Shown here piece by piece: positions 16,531-26,639 of a stretch of 64,000 bases of DNA. Source of the stretch: Paenibacillus sp. Soil787 (GTDB taxonomy: Bacteria; Bacillota; Bacilli; Paenibacillales; NBRC-103111). The notes beneath the pieces were generated by a model, which ran no database searches, had not been told where the DNA came from, and saw nothing but the letters and a program-made list of their open reading frames with translations. The first letter of the stretch is position 1; each line of letters opens with the position of its first letter. The stretch is from assembly GCF_001429545.1 (NCBI RefSeq), contig NZ_LMSP01000006.1, positions 103,615-167,614 on the forward strand. The letters run 5' to 3'. The translations under genes were made by a program, and so were the position numbers.

Positions 16531-17802
16531 ATGCAAATCGAATCCCATCTTAAAAAGAAACAGCGAGTACTAGATAATTTCCTAATTCCATTCATCAAAT
16601 CGCGTTCCTTTCCTTATCTGTGGCTCAGCCAACTCATCTCCATGCTCGGCGGTTCTGTTACTACCGTTATTTTGCCCATGGTTGTTTATTCCCTAACAGG
16701 TTCAACCACAATGATGGGCATCGTTATGGCTGCTTATATGCTCCCTTACATAATCATACTCCCCTTTTCCGGCTGGATCGTCGATCGTTATGATCGCGTT
16801 AAAATTATGATGTTCTCTGATATCGTCCGATTCATCACCATGTTAGCCATCGCGGTGCTTATTTTCACTAACACCTTATCCATCCATGCTTTATTCGGAC
16901 TTGTTGGCATCTATGGCCTTATGGAAGGCCTTTTTCATCCTGCGTATTCAGCTGTACGCGCCACCGTATTCACACCCGAAATTCGCAATGCAGCTAACGC
17001 TCTGACACAAATGAGCAATCAAGGCGTCCGACTCATCGGCCCCGTCCTTGGTGGACTGCTGATCTCCTCCCTATCCGCCAGTTACGGCTTTGGATTAGAT
17101 GCGCTGACCTATCTATTTTCCTTTCTATGCCTGCTATTTTTGGTAAAAAAATCACTTTATGCACCAATCATCAAACAAATTGCAGATCAACCCTCGACTT
17201 CGTTGAAGAGTGAATTTCTAGAAGGCATTAAGATCCTCAAAGGTCATCCTTGGCTTTGGATAACGATCCTTGCCTTTTCGTTCATTAATATTAGCTATAG
17301 TGGAATTAGTGTCATTCTGGTTCCATGGTTATTCAAAGTACATCTACAACTGGATCCCTTGATGTATGGGATCGGGATTACTTGCTCCGGTCTTGGGGCC
17401 ATCGTTGCAGCACTCATTTTTGGCTCGAGGGCAAAATGGCCTCATCGAGGTCTACTCGCTTACGGCTCTGTACTCCTTAGCGGTGTGGCATTGCTGCTCT
17501 TGCCTTTCACCTCTTCAGCGGTCATTCTAGCTTTACTGATGGCTGTAGAAGGCTTTGGACTTATGATCTTCGGTCTTATCTGGGAAACCAGCTTACAGGA
17601 GCTTGTACCGGCAGAAGCCTTCGGCCGAGTGGCCAGTCTGGATCTCTTAGGGTCTTTCGCCCTGCTGCCTGTGAGTTATTTCCTTATCGGCTTAATTGCT
17701 GATGAGATTGGCGGGATCACGACTATCACATTATTCGCTTCGATTGGCATCGCCATTGTTGCTAGTGTGCTCTGCGTGCCGGCTATTCGTCGGTTTCAGT
17801 GA
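16531..17802 (+). CDS. Major facilitator superfamily efflux transporter
   Basis: A 423-residue transporter with 12 predicted helices, after a ~30-residue cytoplasmic N-terminus. The DRYDRVKIM loop between helices 2 and 3 is the MFS motif-A equivalent. The overall pattern (WLSQLISMLGGSVTTVILPM at the start of helix 1, central cytoplasmic loop about residues 205-235) matches the MFS_3 group of drug/macrolide and siderophore exporters. AGGAG precedes ATG 16531. No neighbouring regulator or biosynthetic gene hints at a substrate. Confidence 0.88.
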   Translation: MQIESHLKKKQRVLDNFLIPFIKSRSFPYLWLSQLISMLGGSVTTVILPMVVYSLTGSTTMMGIVMAAYMLPYIIILPFSGWIVDRYDRVKIMMFSDIVRFITMLAIAVLIFTNTLSIHALFGLVGIYGLMEGLFHPAYSAVRATVFTPEIRNAANALTQMSNQGVRLIGPVLGGLLISSLSASYGFGLDALTYLFSFLCLLFLVKKSLYAPIIKQIADQPSTSLKSEFLEGIKILKGHPWLWITILAFSFINISYSGISVILVPWLFKVHLQLDPLMYGIGITCSGLGAIVAALIFGSRAKWPHRGLLAYGSVLLSGVALLLLPFTSSAVILALLMAVEGFGLMIFGLIWETSLQELVPAEAFGRVASLDLLGSFALLPVSYFLIGLIADEIGGITTITLFASIGIAIVASVLCVPAIRRFQ

Positions 17803-17832
17803 CTGGTTAGGACATCTTATGGAACCGCGAAA

Positions 17833-18011
17833 GGGAACGTCGATGCGTTATTTTGCTTAATAATCGCTATAATGCTAGCATGGCGGAACGTCAGTGCGTT
17901 GATTTCAATATTGGGAGCCGTATTTCAATCTAAATGGTAAAACAACGGATCCACGTTCCCTTTAGTGTTCAAAAAGTAGAAATTTCGATAAATAGAGCAT
18001 CGTCGTTCCTC
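17833..18011. repeat. Intergenic array, core GGAACG-(N)-GATGC, four copies
   Basis: GGAACGTCGATGCGTTATTTT (17835 on) and GGAACGTCAGTGCGTTGATTT (17884 on) are direct copies. Two inverted copies follow, near 17946-17962 (GGATCCACGTTCCC) and 17986-18011 (AAATAGAGCATCGTCGTTCC). The spacing is about 40-60 bp. The same family occurs at 50322-50449. The whole 17803-18245 gap has no gene. Confidence 0.8.
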
Positions 18012-18094
18012 TTGCTACGTCCGAGCCCAGTAGACGTTGGATAGATAAGATACTCCCACTGCACTGCTATTGTTCGACGACAACTAAATCAGGG

Positions 18095-18181
18095 TCCAAG
18101 GATAAACGACTCCGTCGTCCTTCTGGGACGAGCGCGTATGTCAAGGTAGATGCGAAGCAAAAGTATAAACTTATACTTTCT
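18095..18181. repeat. Dispersed ~95-bp repeat, copy B
   Basis: Same element as at 1691 and 31120, with the same orientation. It starts TCCAAGGATAAACGACTCCG. The AAAGTATA..TATACTTT stem has a shorter loop, and the terminal ATCTAC is replaced by CTGCTTT. That replacement could still pair with the AAGCA of the core. Confidence 0.9.
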
Positions 18182-18245
18182 GCTTTGAAAATTAAAAATT
18201 TTCATTCATCAGTGGTGCCGCAACGCGGCATGAAAGTCTTATCAA

Positions 18246-18287
18246 CAAAAAAAGGAAGAAACCCAAACCAAGGGTTCCTTCCTTTTC
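18246..18287 (-). terminator. Terminator of the gltB-gltD operon
   Basis: On the minus strand AAGGAAGGAACCC pairs with GGGTTTCTTCCTT and is followed by TTTTTG, 8 bp after the gltD stop. Confidence 0.9.
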
Positions 18288-18294
18288 TACATCT

Positions 18295-19779
18295 TTATGG
18301 TAAATTCGATGATCCCATCAAATACCGATCCACTTCACGAGCCGCTGCGCGGCCTTCGTTGATCGCCCAGACCACTAGACTTTGCCCACGTCGCATGTCA
18401 CCGGCAGCGAAGACACCGTCCACGCTCGTCGCAAACTTGCCGTAGTCCGCTTTCGCGTTGGAACGCTCGTCTTTGACGACGCCGAGTTGATCCAGCACCG
18501 TGTTCTCCGGTCCTGTGAAGCCCATCGCGATCAGTACCAGCTGAGCTGGGTATACTTTCTCGCTGCCCGGAACCTCCACTGGAACGAACGCACCCTTCTC
18601 GTTCTTCTGCCACTCGATGAGCACCGTGTGCAGTTCCTTCAAGTTGCCATTCTCATCCCCCACGAATTTCTTCGTGTTAATTAAGTATTGGCGCGGATCT
18701 TCGCCTTGCACGGCAGCCGCTTCTTGTTGACCGTAGTCCACTTTGTGGACTTTCGGCCATTCCGGCCAAGGATTGTTCGCTGGACGTGTGTCCGGCGATT
18801 TCGGCATGATCTCAAACTGCGTAACACTCTTCGCTTTGTGACGCAAAGATGTGCCCACGCAGTCTGTACCCGTGTCCCCGCCGCCGATGATGATAACATC
18901 CTTACCTTCGGCGGAAATGAATGCGCCGTCAGCGTGCTCGGAATCCAGCAAGCTCTTCGTGTTCTTGCTCAGGAATTCCATGGCCAAGTGGACGCCGCCT
19001 AGCTCACGCCCCTCGATCGGAAGATCGCGGCCTTTTGTCGCACCACCGCACAGAACGATGGCATCGAACTCTTCTTGCAGCTTCTCGATCGGATAGTTCA
19101 CACCGACATGAGCGCCGGTAACGAATGTAATACCCTCGGCTTCCAGTAGGTCTACACGACGCTGGACGTACTTCTTATCCAGCTTCATGTTCGGGATACC
19201 GTACATGAGCAGTCCGCCCACGCGGTCTGCACGCTCATACACGGTTACCCAATGTCCGGCTTTGTTCAGCTGCGCTGCTGCAGCGAGTCCGGATGGGCCC
19301 GAGCCTACGACAGCAACTTTTTTACCTGTGCGCACTTCCGGAGGCTCAGGTGTAAGCCAGCCTTCATCGAAGCCTTTATCAATAATGGCTTTCTCGATGC
19401 TTTTGATCGTAACCGGTGTATCCTTCAGACCTACCGTACAAGATCCCTCGCATGGCGCCGGGCATACGCGTCCTGTGAACTCAGGGAAGTTGTTCGTCTT
19501 ATGCAGACGGTCCAGAGCCTCTCTCCATTGACCGCGGTATACCAAATCATTCCATTCCGGAATGAGGTTATTCACTGGGCAACCAGCGGCCATGCCGCTG
19601 ATCAACGCCCCTGTGTGACAGAATGGAATCCCGCAATCCATACATCTTGAGCCTTGCGTCTGTAATTTATCTTCCGTCAGCGGCGTCGCAAACTCCTTCC
19701 AATGTCCAATCCGGACTAGGGGAGCAGTTTCAGTCGCCACTTCACGACGATGTTCTATGAAACCAGTTGGTTTACCCAT
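18295..19779 (-). CDS. gltD: Glutamate synthase small subunit (NADPH)
   Basis: The 494-residue electron-input subunit of glutamate synthase. It carries FAD and iron-sulfur clusters and passes NADPH electrons to GltB for 2-oxoglutarate plus glutamine to two glutamates. Visible are the N-terminal cysteine blocks [21 protein letters not shown] and [12 protein letters not shown], the first dinucleotide fold [13 protein letters not shown] (about residues 157-169), the second GGGDTGTDC (about 298) and the C-terminal FAD block [26 protein letters not shown] precedes ATG 19779. It follows gltB after a 145-bp gap containing three 40-bp hairpin units. Confidence 0.96.
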   Translation of the reverse strand: MGKPTGFIEHRREVATETAPLVRIGHWKEFATPLTEDKLQTQGSRCMDCGIPFCHTGALISGMAAGCPVNNLIPEWNDLVYRGQWREALDRLHKTNNFPEFTGRVCPAPCEGSCTVGLKDTPVTIKSIEKAIIDKGFDEGWLTPEPPEVRTGKKVAVVGSGPSGLAAAAQLNKAGHWVTVYERADRVGGLLMYGIPNMKLDKKYVQRRVDLLEAEGITFVTGAHVGVNYPIEKLQEEFDAIVLCGGATKGRDLPIEGRELGGVHLAMEFLSKNTKSLLDSEHADGAFISAEGKDVIIIGGGDTGTDCVGTSLRHKAKSVTQFEIMPKSPDTRPANNPWPEWPKVHKVDYGQQEAAAVQGEDPRQYLINTKKFVGDENGNLKELHTVLIEWQKNEKGAFVPVEVPGSEKVYPAQLVLIAMGFTGPENTVLDQLGVVKDERSNAKADYGKFATSVDGVFAAGDMRRGQSLVVWAINEGRAAAREVDRYLMGSSNLP

Positions 19780-19797
19780 TAACGTTTAATCCCTCCT

Positions 19798-19917
19798 GAG
19801 AGTTTTCCCGAGAAAACTTACTTCGTAAGCATGTGCTGAGTTTTTCGCTAGAAAAACGGACATCGGAAGCATCATACTGTTTTGCATAAACAAAACATAC
19901 TTCGTCAGCATCTGATC
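19798..19917 (-). repeat. Three 40-bp hairpin units between gltB and gltD
   Basis: Three exact 40-bp units (19798-19837, 19838-19877, 19878-19917) have diverged sequence but one plan. Read on the transcript strand, each has a GCTT/GCTG..CGA block followed by a stem: TGTTTTG/CAAAACA, CGTTTTT/AAAAAC(T) or AGTTTTC/GAAAACT. The stem changes compensate each other. The unit next to gltD ends in ACTCTC followed immediately by AGGAGGG, the gltD ribosome site. Homologous in sequence, phase and position to the array at 15055-15174. Confidence 0.95.
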
Positions 19918-19924
19918 TGATTCG

Positions 19925-22900
19925 TTAGTTTCCGCCGACACGAGAAACGTCCCTCATATTCGCCTCGAAAGCAACCATGATCGCTTCTTGTTGGCTTAGA
20001 CCGGAGCGTTTCACCTTTTCGATAGCATCAAACATCCGTTTGTAGTCCTTCGGTATAACCTTCACGAACTTCCAAACATACTCATCCCAGTGCTGAATAA
20101 CATGGTGGGCAACGCTGCTATCCGTAAATGTGGCATGGTGCTGAATCATCGTTTTCAGTTCGTTCATTTCATACGTTTCTTCCAACTGCTCTAGGTAAAC
20201 CATTTCTTTGTTCACCTTGCTTGAGAAGTCCCCCTTCTCATCCAGCACATAGGCGATACCGCCTGACATACCTGCTGCGAAGTTGCGTCCCGTAGAACCG
20301 AGGACAACAACACGTCCGCCCGTCATGTATTCACAACCATGGTCACCTACACCTTCGACAACCGCTCGCACGCCGCTGTTTCTTACGCAGAAACGCTCGC
20401 CTGCAATACCCCGGATGTAAGCATCCCCGTCGGTTGCGCCATAGAACGCGGTATTACCAATAATTACGTTGTCTTCGGGAACAAAGTTCGACTTACTGGA
20501 AGGGAAGATAGCCAGCTTACCACCGGATAATCCTTTACCAACGTAGTCATTCGCATCGCCTTCGAGCGAAAGCGTGATTCCTTTCGGTACGAAAGCACCG
20601 AAGCTTTGTCCTGCAGAACCATTAAAGTGAAGACGGATGGTATCGTGAGGTAAGCCGTCCACCCCGTGACGACGTGTAACTTCACTGCCTACAATCGTTC
20701 CGACAACACGGTTGACGTTCGTAATTGGCAGGATGGCATGGACATGCTCCTTGCGCTCAATAGCAGGCTCACAAATAGCGAGCAGCTTCGTTACGTCCAA
20801 AGAGCGATCCAAACCATGATCCTGCGCCATTTGGCAGAAACGGCCCACATGCTCGCCCATCTCTGGTTGATGCAGTAGCGGCGATAAATCGACGCCCTTT
20901 GCTTTCCAATGCTCGACAGCTTGCTTAGACTCAAGCACATCTGTGCGGCCGACCATCTCTTCAATGGTGCGGAAGCCAAGCTCAGCCATCATCTCACGCA
21001 CATCCTGCGCGATGAAGGTCATGAAATTGACCACATGCTGCGGGTCTCCGGCAAATTTCTTGCGAAGCTCCGGATTTTGCGTAGCAACCCCAACCGGACA
21101 GGTATCCAGATGGCACACGCGCATCATCACGCAGCCAATGGTAATGAGCGGAGTTGTAGCGAAGCCGAACTCCTCAGCCCCAAGCAGGGCAGCTACGACA
21201 ACGTCGCGCCCCGTCATAAGCTTGCCGTCTGTCTCGACGACGATACGGCTGCGCAGGTTGTTGAGCACGAGCGTCTGATGCGTCTCCGCCAGACCGAGCT
21301 CCCACGGCAGTCCCGCGTGACGAATACTCGTCTGCGGCGACGCGCCTGTTCCTCCGTCGTAGCCGGAGATGAGGACAACGTCCGCTTTCCCTTTGGCTAC
21401 GCCGGCAGCGATGGTGCCAACGCCGACTTCGGATACCAGCTTCACGCTGATCCGTGCCCGCGGGTTGGCATTCTTGAGATCGTGGATCAGCTCAGCTAGA
21501 TCCTCGATCGAATAAATATCGTGATGCGGCGGCGGCGAGATTAAGCCTACGCCTGGCGTAACACCGCGAACCTCGGCCACCCAAGGGTACACCTTGGTTC
21601 CCGGGAGCTGACCGCCCTCGCCGGGCTTCGCGCCCTGCGCCATCTTGATCTGAATCTCGTCAGCATTGACGAGATAGTGGCTTGTGACGCCGAAGCGGCC
21701 GGACGCCACCTGCTTGATTGCGCTGCGGCGAAGGTCGCCGTTCGCATCCGGCGTGAAGCGCTCCGGATGCTCGCCGCCCTCGCCGGTGTTGCTCTTGCCG
21801 CCGATGCGGTTCATCGCAATCGCAATCGTCTCATGCGCTTCTTTACTGATAGAGCCGTAGGACATGGCTCCCGTCTTGAAGCGCTTAAAGATCGACTCGA
21901 TCGGCTCCACCTCTTCGATCGGGATCGGTTGCCTTGCTTCCTTGAAGCTTAGAAGCCCGCGCAAAGCCATATATTTCTCATCCTCACGTTTGATGAGCTT
22001 CGAGAAATTCTTATACATCGCGTAGTTGTTCGTACGAACGGCTGATTGTAAAGCATGCACCGTTTCCGGTGTATAGAGATGATCTTCTCCATCTCGGCGC
22101 CACTGCAGATCACCACCCGTATCGAGCACCTTATCGCGTCCCTCTTGCTCGGAGAAAGCACGATTGTGGCGGATCAAAGCTTCCTTAGCCACAATATCGA
22201 TACCAATCCCGCCAACAGGTGTGTGTGTCCATGTGAAATACGAATCGATGAGCTCTTGGCTAAGTCCAATCGCTTCGAAAATTTGCGCCCCACGATAACT
22301 CTGGATCGTGGAGATACCCATTTTCGCCAGGACTTTAACAACGCCCTTCGTCACCGCTTTAATGTAGTTATACGTCGCTTTCTCAATATCAACGCCAACA
22401 AGTTGCTTGCGCGCTATCATGTCGTCTAACGTTTCCAACGCGAGATACGGGTTAATAGCTCCTGCGCCATAACCGAGCAGCAAAGCAAAATGGTGCACTT
22501 CACGCGGTTCACCCGACTCTACTAGCAAGCTAACTTTGGTCCGTGTGCCTTGGCGAATCAAATGGTGATGAAGACCCGAAGTCGCAAGTAAAGCCGGAAT
22601 CGGCGCCTTACGGCTATCCACGCCGCGGTCTGAAAGAATTAATAGAGATGCGCCTTCCACAATGGCTTGATCAGCCGCAGCATAAAGGGCTTGCATAGCA
22701 CTTTCCAGACCAACTGTGCCTTCAGCCGCCTCGAATAGCGTAGGCAAGGTAACTGTTTTGAAGCCATCGCGCTTAATATGACGCAGCTTCGCCAACTCTT
22801 TATTAGAAAGAAACGGTGATTGCAAACGTATTTGTCGACAGCTCTCCGGTTCAGGATTAATCAGGTTGCGCTCAGGACCGATTGTCGTGCCTTGAGCTGT

Positions 22901-24517
22901 AATGATTTCTTCGAAATTCGCATCGATCGGCGGGTTGGTCACCTGCGCAAACAATTGCTTGAAATAGTTATACAACAGCTGCGGTCGATCGGAAAGCACA
23001 GCTAGCGGTGCATCCGTACCCATTGAACCAATGGGGTCTACACCCGTTTTGGCCATTGGCTCTAGTGTCTTACGCAGTTGTTCGAAAGTATAACCAAATG
23101 CATGCTGACGCTGCAGTACCGTGTCATGGTCGGAACCGAGCACGACCGGCGCATCTTCCAAATCTTCAAGGGAAACCAGGTGCTCGTTCAGCCAATCGCG
23201 GTAAGGCTGTTCGCCAGCGATGCGGCTTTTGATTTCCTCATCAGTCACGATGCGGCCTTCTACCGTATCTACTAGCAGCATGCGTCCCGGTCTGAGACGA
23301 TCTTTGTACAAAATGCGCTCCGGCTCAATATCTAAGACACCAACTTCCGAAGCCAGTACAATGAAGTCGTCGGTAGTTACATAGTAACGCGATGGCCGCA
23401 AGCCATTACGGTCGAGGATTGCTCCAATTTGACTGCCATCTGTGAAAGCAATGGCTGCTGGACCATCCCAGGGCTCCATCAGTGTACTGTGGTACTCGTA
23501 GAAAGCTTTCTTCTCATCATCCATCGTTTCGTGTTTGGACCAAGGTTCCGGCACCATCATCATGGCTGCATGCGGCAGCGAACGTCCAGAAAGCATAAGG
23601 AATTCTAATGTATTATCAAACATTTGTGAATCGGAACCATCGGTATCAATGACAGGAAGAATGCGTTTGAAATCTTCGCCGAATAATTCGGTTTCGCACA
23701 TAGCCTGACGGGCATGCATCCAGTTCACATTGCCGCGCAGGGTATTAATTTCACCATTATGAATCAAATAACGGTACGGATGTGCACGTTTCCAGCTAGG
23801 GAATGTGTTCGTACTAAAGCGGGAGTGAACGAGTGCGAGTGCGGAGTCTACTTTGTCATCTTGTAATTCCAAGTAATAAGCGTCCACTTGCTCAGGCGTT
23901 AACATACCTTTATATACAATCGTTCTGCTAGACAAGCTAGAATAGTAAAATTGCGAATCATCATGGGATAATTTGATAGCGTTTTCAGACAGTTTACGAA
24001 TCATATATAGCTTACGCTCAAAATCTAAATTGCTTGTAACATCCTCACTTTGACCGATAAAGACTTGGCGTACAAACGGCTCTGCAGACTTAGCGGAATC
24101 TCCCAAAGAACTGTTGTCCGTTGGAACGGTTCTCCATCCGAGGAATTGCTGCCCTTCTTGTTTGACAATTCGCTCAATTATACTCTCACATGCTTGGCGC
24201 GCCTCCAAATCCTGAGGTAAATAGACCATACCGACACCATAGCTGCCAGCAGCAGGGAGCTTTATATTTTCTTCCTCACAAGCGAACTGAAGATACGTAT
24301 CCGGGATTTGCATCAATAAGCCTGCCCCGTCACCCGTATTCGGTTCACTGCCTTGACCACCGCGGTGCTCTAAATTACAAAGGACACGAAGCGCCTGCTT
24401 GACGATTTCATGTGATTTGACACCTTTGATATTGGCGACAAAGCCAATACCGCAAGCATCACGCTCAAACCCCGGATCGTACAATCCCTGTTTGGGAGGT
24501 AATCCAATTTTAGTCAT
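19925..24517 (-). CDS. gltB: Glutamate synthase large subunit
   Basis: The ~1530-residue large subunit. The N-terminal glutamine amidotransferase domain releases ammonia that tunnels to the FMN synthase domain. The nucleophile is C22 (ERDACGIGF), which becomes residue 1 after propeptide removal. The central and FMN domains follow, with [12 protein letters not shown] and the 3Fe-4S cysteines in [16 protein letters not shown] glutamate-synthase C-terminal beta-helix comes last ([30 protein letters not shown]). ATG 24517 is chosen with AAAGG upstream; an in-frame TTG at 24526 precedes it. It is first in the operon with gltD. The stretch coding the FMN domain (about 21300-21850) is clearly GC-richer than its surroundings. 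Confidence 0.97.
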   Translation of the reverse strand: MTKIGLPPKQGLYDPGFERDACGIGFVANIKGVKSHEIVKQALRVLCNLEHRGGQGSEPNTGDGAGLLMQIPDTYLQFACEEENIKLPAAGSYGVGMVYLPQDLEARQACESIIERIVKQEGQQFLGWRTVPTDNSSLGDSAKSAEPFVRQVFIGQSEDVTSNLDFERKLYMIRKLSENAIKLSHDDSQFYYSSLSSRTIVYKGMLTPEQVDAYYLELQDDKVDSALALVHSRFSTNTFPSWKRAHPYRYLIHNGEINTLRGNVNWMHARQAMCETELFGEDFKRILPVIDTDGSDSQMFDNTLEFLMLSGRSLPHAAMMMVPEPWSKHETMDDEKKAFYEYHSTLMEPWDGPAAIAFTDGSQIGAILDRNGLRPSRYYVTTDDFIVLASEVGVLDIEPERILYKDRLRPGRMLLVDTVEGRIVTDEEIKSRIAGEQPYRDWLNEHLVSLEDLEDAPVVLGSDHDTVLQRQHAFGYTFEQLRKTLEPMAKTGVDPIGSMGTDAPLAVLSDRPQLLYNYFKQLFAQVTNPPIDANFEEIITAQGTTIGPERNLINPEPESCRQIRLQSPFLSNKELAKLRHIKRDGFKTVTLPTLFEAAEGTVGLESAMQALYAAADQAIVEGASLLILSDRGVDSRKAPIPALLATSGLHHHLIRQGTRTKVSLLVESGEPREVHHFALLLGYGAGAINPYLALETLDDMIARKQLVGVDIEKATYNYIKAVTKGVVKVLAKMGISTIQSYRGAQIFEAIGLSQELIDSYFTWTHTPVGGIGIDIVAKEALIRHNRAFSEQEGRDKVLDTGGDLQWRRDGEDHLYTPETVHALQSAVRTNNYAMYKNFSKLIKREDEKYMALRGLLSFKEARQPIPIEEVEPIESIFKRFKTGAMSYGSISKEAHETIAIAMNRIGGKSNTGEGGEHPERFTPDANGDLRRSAIKQVASGRFGVTSHYLVNADEIQIKMAQGAKPGEGGQLPGTKVYPWVAEVRGVTPGVGLISPPPHHDIYSIEDLAELIHDLKNANPRARISVKLVSEVGVGTIAAGVAKGKADVVLISGYDGGTGASPQTSIRHAGLPWELGLAETHQTLVLNNLRSRIVVETDGKLMTGRDVVVAALLGAEEFGFATTPLITIGCVMMRVCHLDTCPVGVATQNPELRKKFAGDPQHVVNFMTFIAQDVREMMAELGFRTIEEMVGRTDVLESKQAVEHWKAKGVDLSPLLHQPEMGEHVGRFCQMAQDHGLDRSLDVTKLLAICEPAIERKEHVHAILPITNVNRVVGTIVGSEVTRRHGVDGLPHDTIRLHFNGSAGQSFGAFVPKGITLSLEGDANDYVGKGLSGGKLAIFPSSKSNFVPEDNVIIGNTAFYGATDGDAYIRGIAGERFCVRNSGVRAVVEGVGDHGCEYMTGGRVVVLGSTGRNFAAGMSGGIAYVLDEKGDFSSKVNKEMVYLEQLEETYEMNELKTMIQHHATFTDSSVAHHVIQHWDEYVWKFVKVIPKDYKRMFDAIEKVKRSGLSQQEAIMVAFEANMRDVSRVGGN

Positions 24518-24526
24518 GTTGTGCAA

Positions 24527-24946
24527 CCTTTCTTTTCTCGTTTTTGGTTGTACTCTTCGTCCTTGTGGACGGACGCACGCGTTAAAGCGCTAAAAAGTGA
24601 TGACGCGCGAATGCCTATTCCATCAAAACCCGCAATTATTAGATGAAATATTCTCAATATTTTTTATATTATATTAACACTTGATATCTTATAGTTCAAT
24701 TTAAAAATAATTAATATGAAAAGGTTTTCAATATAGTAGATTCCATGCGTTACAATCACCGCTGTCCGATATCCATTTCGTCTTGCCATCCCATATCACA
24801 GCACCTAAAATAATGTTACAATTACTAGGAGTTACATGGGAATATTTCCAAGTAAAGTTAACTTTCCATCTCATTAGAAAACCGCAAAAAACGTGACAGA
24901 AAGTTTCTTATTCATTGGCCCATGATAGCAAACTTTCTATGTTTCA
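24527..24946. other. Intergenic region upstream of gltB, AT-rich, no gene seen
   Basis: This must hold the gltB promoter. On the gltB strand a small stem CGTCC-ACAA-GGACG (24559-24575) lies in the leader. A very AT-rich block with no reading frame runs about 24640-24735. I could not find a convincing LysR-type or TnrA-like palindrome, so the regulation of gltB is not assigned. Confidence 0.6.
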
Positions 24947-24955
24947 TGCTATGAT
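24947..24955 (+). promoter_or_regulatory. Candidate extended -10 for the HD-tdk-glycosyltransferase cluster
   Basis: TGCTATGAT fits the TGnTATnnT extended -10 pattern, 60 bp before the TTG start at 25015. It sits in one arm of an inverted repeat (ATAGCA..TGCTAT, about 24925-24952), so a repressor could act here. The -35 is weak. Confidence 0.4.
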
Positions 24956-25014
24956 AGCTTATACCGCTGCAATGAACATACATCCAGATTCCACAGCCTA
25001 GGAGGAACTCTGTT

Positions 25015-25992
25015 TTGAGTATACAGCATACCTTTTCAACCGGAACGATCTGGGAGCCTCTTTATCAATGGCAAATGAAGGCCCATCCGATTGAAGTTGA
25101 GCTTTTCCGGTCGCAGCCAGTTCGCCGTCTGAAGTTTCTGCATCACTTCGGGGCATCTGCGCTTTTTTCACCAATGACACATTCCCGTTTTGAACATACC
25201 GTAGGCGTCTGGTCATTGATGGCTCATTTTCGCCCAGATGAACCTCATCTGCGTATTGCTGCGCTTCTACATGATATTGGACACTTGCCATTCTCCCATG
25301 CGGTTGAGAGAACACTTGGGTTCGATCATCATCAGCAAACGGAGCAATTGATCAGGCGCGGCGTCGTTGCTGATATTCTCATCAAGCACGGCATTTCTCC
25401 ACCGTCGATTGTGGATATTTTGAATCAAGACAGCCCTCTTACGAATAAAACAACGCTGCTCGGGCTCGATCATCTTGATAGCTTTCTGAGAGATACTTAT
25501 TACGCCGGACAACAAGTACGTCCACCCTCTGAGATTGTCAAAGGGCTTCGCTTACGCGGTCACTATGTGGAGGCTGATGAAGATACGGCTGCTGCGCTCG
25601 TACATGCGGTTGTCGAGGACCACCGGCTCTTTCTGAACCCGCAGTTCCTTGCGATGGATGCTCTGCTGGCCAAGGCCGTTGCTCATCACTGCGAGTCGAA
25701 TCCCGGCATGAAGGAACGTATTCCTTCCCTTATGGATCATGAATTGATCCAGGAACTTTTGCAAAGCAATAATGCGATTTCCAGGGAAATCATCCATGTG
25801 TTGATGTACGAGCCTGAGCGGATTCAAATCACAGGGGAGCCTGTTCCAGGCAGTATAGAAGTCAAAATTCGAAAGCTTTACAAGAAACAGCCACTGATCG
25901 GCGATAAGCTCGCCTCAGAAGCAAGCTTCCAATCCGCCGTCAAACTGGCAGAGCTCGATAGCATGAACGCCACTTACTTTTTTACCATTTAA
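25015..25992 (+). CDS. HD-domain phosphohydrolase (YwfO/COG1078-like)
   Basis: A 325-residue metal-dependent phosphohydrolase of the dNTP-triphosphohydrolase-like HD group. Metal ligands are in order: H61 in HSRFEHTVGV, H86-D87 in LLHDIGHLPFSHA, and the Asp in LGLDHLDSF near 155. The C-terminal half is helical. The substrate is not evident; some relatives hydrolyse dNTPs. The next gene is thymidine kinase, which fits a nucleotide-pool role but proves nothing. The start is TTG 25015, with AGGAGG 10 nt upstream. No ATG gives the conserved N-terminus. Confidence 0.88.
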   Translation: MSIQHTFSTGTIWEPLYQWQMKAHPIEVELFRSQPVRRLKFLHHFGASALFSPMTHSRFEHTVGVWSLMAHFRPDEPHLRIAALLHDIGHLPFSHAVERTLGFDHHQQTEQLIRRGVVADILIKHGISPPSIVDILNQDSPLTNKTTLLGLDHLDSFLRDTYYAGQQVRPPSEIVKGLRLRGHYVEADEDTAAALVHAVVEDHRLFLNPQFLAMDALLAKAVAHHCESNPGMKERIPSLMDHELIQELLQSNNAISREIIHVLMYEPERIQITGEPVPGSIEVKIRKLYKKQPLIGDKLASEASFQSAVKLAELDSMNATYFFTI

Positions 25993-26033
25993 ATACTTAC
26001 ATTTATTTCATCCGCAGAGGGGAATGGCCCAGC

Positions 26034-26609
26034 TTGGCAAAATTGTATTTCCGTTATGGCACAATGAACAGTGGTAAATCCATTGAAGTTTTACGTGTCG
26101 CTCACAATTATGAAGAACAAGGTAAGAAAGTACTGCTCCTCACGTCCGTTGTGGATGATCGTTTTGGGGTTGGTAAAGTTGTCTCCAGAATCGGCATGCA
26201 AAAGGTCGCTACCGTGGTAGACAAGGACTTGGATATGATTGCACTCGCGAGCACAGAACGCCCAAACTGCATTTTGGTTGACGAAGCGCAGTTTTTGAAT
26301 AAAGAGCAGGTTGCTCAATTAATTGAAATTGTGGATGAATTAGATATTCCCGTTATTGCTTATGGGCTCAGGGCTGATTTCATGGGGCAATTATTCGAAG
26401 GTAGCGATGCCTTATTAGCTGTAGCTGACACGATTGAGGAGATCAAAACCGTTTGCTGGTACTGCGACAAAAAAGCGATTATGAATATGCGCTGCAAAGA
26501 CGGGGAACCGATCTTCCACGGGGAACAGATACAAATTGGCGGTAATGAAAGCTATGTGCCTGTGTGTCGTAAATGTTATGCATCTAAGCGGAAGTCTTCA
26601 CAAATTTAA
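26034..26609 (+). CDS. tdk: Thymidine kinase (type II)
   Basis: A 191-residue salvage enzyme phosphorylating thymidine with ATP. The P-loop GTMNSGKS is at 9-16, the Walker B-like DEAQF near 83-87, and the lasso/zinc-binding cysteine pairs CWYC and CRKC near 141-178. The YVPVCRKC tail is typical. The start is TTG 26034, preceded by GAGGGG; the nearby ATG at 26024 is out of frame. It lies 41 bp after the HD gene and 30 bp before the glycosyltransferase gene, so the three are probably co-transcribed. Confidence 0.95.
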   Translation: MAKLYFRYGTMNSGKSIEVLRVAHNYEEQGKKVLLLTSVVDDRFGVGKVVSRIGMQKVATVVDKDLDMIALASTERPNCILVDEAQFLNKEQVAQLIEIVDELDIPVIAYGLRADFMGQLFEGSDALLAVADTIEEIKTVCWYCDKKAIMNMRCKDGEPIFHGEQIQIGGNESYVPVCRKCYASKRKSSQI

Positions 26610-26639
26610 AGGCTATACCTATCTATAGATCACAAAGAT

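Noticed and set aside
20909-21499. 196-residue plus-strand frame inside gltB
   Set aside because: Antisense to conserved glutamate synthase motifs, in a GC-rich stretch that creates long chance frames.
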